A stretch of DNA of 51,315 bases, from contig JASJAO010000019.1 of the NCBI GenBank assembly GCA_030066975.1, forward strand, positions 1 to 51,315, read 5' to 3'. Every line of letters begins with the position of its first letter. The stretch's first letter is position 1. The notes under the pieces were generated by a model, which saw only the letters and a program-made list of their open reading frames with translations, was not told the origin of the DNA and did no database searches. Made by a program: the position numbers and the translations under genes. The DNA comes from Henriciella sp. (lineage in GTDB: Bacteria > Pseudomonadota > Alphaproteobacteria > Caulobacterales > Hyphomonadaceae). This document shows positions 51,067-51,315 of this stretch, in pieces.

Positions 51067-51315
51067 AGCGCATCATGGCAGGGTTAGCCACAAACTTATC
51101 CAACACCTGCGAAACCAACGTATACTCCCCTCATCTCGCTGCCATGCAGAGCATTCTAGACCGTCTGGAAGGTGGCGAGATGCGGTGACTGGAGTCGGGG
51201 GTGCGCATTAACGGGCCGCACCTTCCGGGACCAGCGGTCAACCTGGAGAACCTTGCTTGGGCCGCGAGAGCGGATTCCCGTTGAGGCTGCTAGTGGAGCA
51301 TCAGAACTCACAGCC
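51067..51315. other. Gene-free end of window
   Basis: No reading frame, RNA gene or repeat that I can support is visible in these last 249 bases. Short inverted pieces exist (for example GGTGCG/CGCACC around 51211-51228), but no terminator-like T run follows. A gene may begin beyond the window edge. Confidence 0.35.

Noticed and set aside
51185..51290. Possible small SRP RNA on the minus strand (CCGGAAGG stretch)
   Set aside because: The tetraloop-like CCGGAAGG is there, but the following AGCA segment and the pairing arms of the signal recognition particle RNA are missing.

Overview
The window looks like an alphaproteobacterial chromosome, most likely from the Hyphomonadaceae/Maricaulales side. 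Grounds: generally high GC; a SapC-family protein; the hflK-hflC-DUF2065-degP block; nadA/nadB/nadC in one operon; paired acyl-CoA dehydrogenases; GTTC-N7-GTTC boxes of the alphaproteobacterial LexA type; and GC-rich hairpin repeats between genes. The species assignment is inference. I saw no rRNA, tRNA or CRISPR array.

Layout. 1-2600 is a scarred edge: a truncated IS3-type transposase start, then a frameshifted pentapeptide-repeat membrane gene lying between two inverted copies of a 34-bp intergenic repeat. 2635-11563 holds ordinary housekeeping and envelope genes: hydrolases, a DsbD-like reductase with an exported redoxin, SapC, and a DUF885-like lipoprotein. A 111-residue gene of unknown function follows at 11560-11895, with SOS-like boxes over its ribosome binding site. 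12177-16700 is the NAD de novo operon nadA-X-Y-nadB-nadC. X and Y are two related exported cysteine-containing proteins wedged between nadA and nadB, and dyads of type TGCTCA-N3-TGAGCA precede nadA. 16735-25923 carries an SDR, the membrane quality-control set (hflK, hflC, DUF2065, DegP-type protease), an Mrp-type ATPase, a degenerate GGDEF protein, an SMP-30 lactonase, folA and a VUT-family transporter. 25904-35306 has a glutamate-synthase-like FMN protein, a coupled pair of acyl-CoA dehydrogenases, a family 2 glycosyltransferase, and a divergent pair made of a renalase-like FAD oxidoreductase and an unusual photolyase homologue behind an SOS-like box. A 63-residue protein with a palindrome-rich promoter closes this block.

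35355-38832 has a SixA-type phosphatase, a 1-Cys peroxiredoxin and several small unknowns. 38955-42773 is a compact accessory module: a TetR regulator, a carotenoid oxygenase, a second TetR and a retinol-dehydrogenase-like SDR. The same dyad (GATAAC-N3-GTTATC) stands before the first TetR and, twice, before the oxygenase, so one regulator probably controls both. A different dyad sits between the second TetR and the SDR.

45543-49625 is a second regulated module: TetR, an array of 44-bp repeats carrying a promoter/operator core, then SRPBCC, MAPEG, a haloalkane-dehalogenase-like lipoprotein and a Tat-exported dienelactone-hydrolase-like lipoprotein. It reads as a response to a small lipophilic or electrophilic compound. 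The window ends with a DUF559 nuclease-like gene boxed by inverted repeats and hairpins, which resembles a small mobile or repeat-associated cassette.
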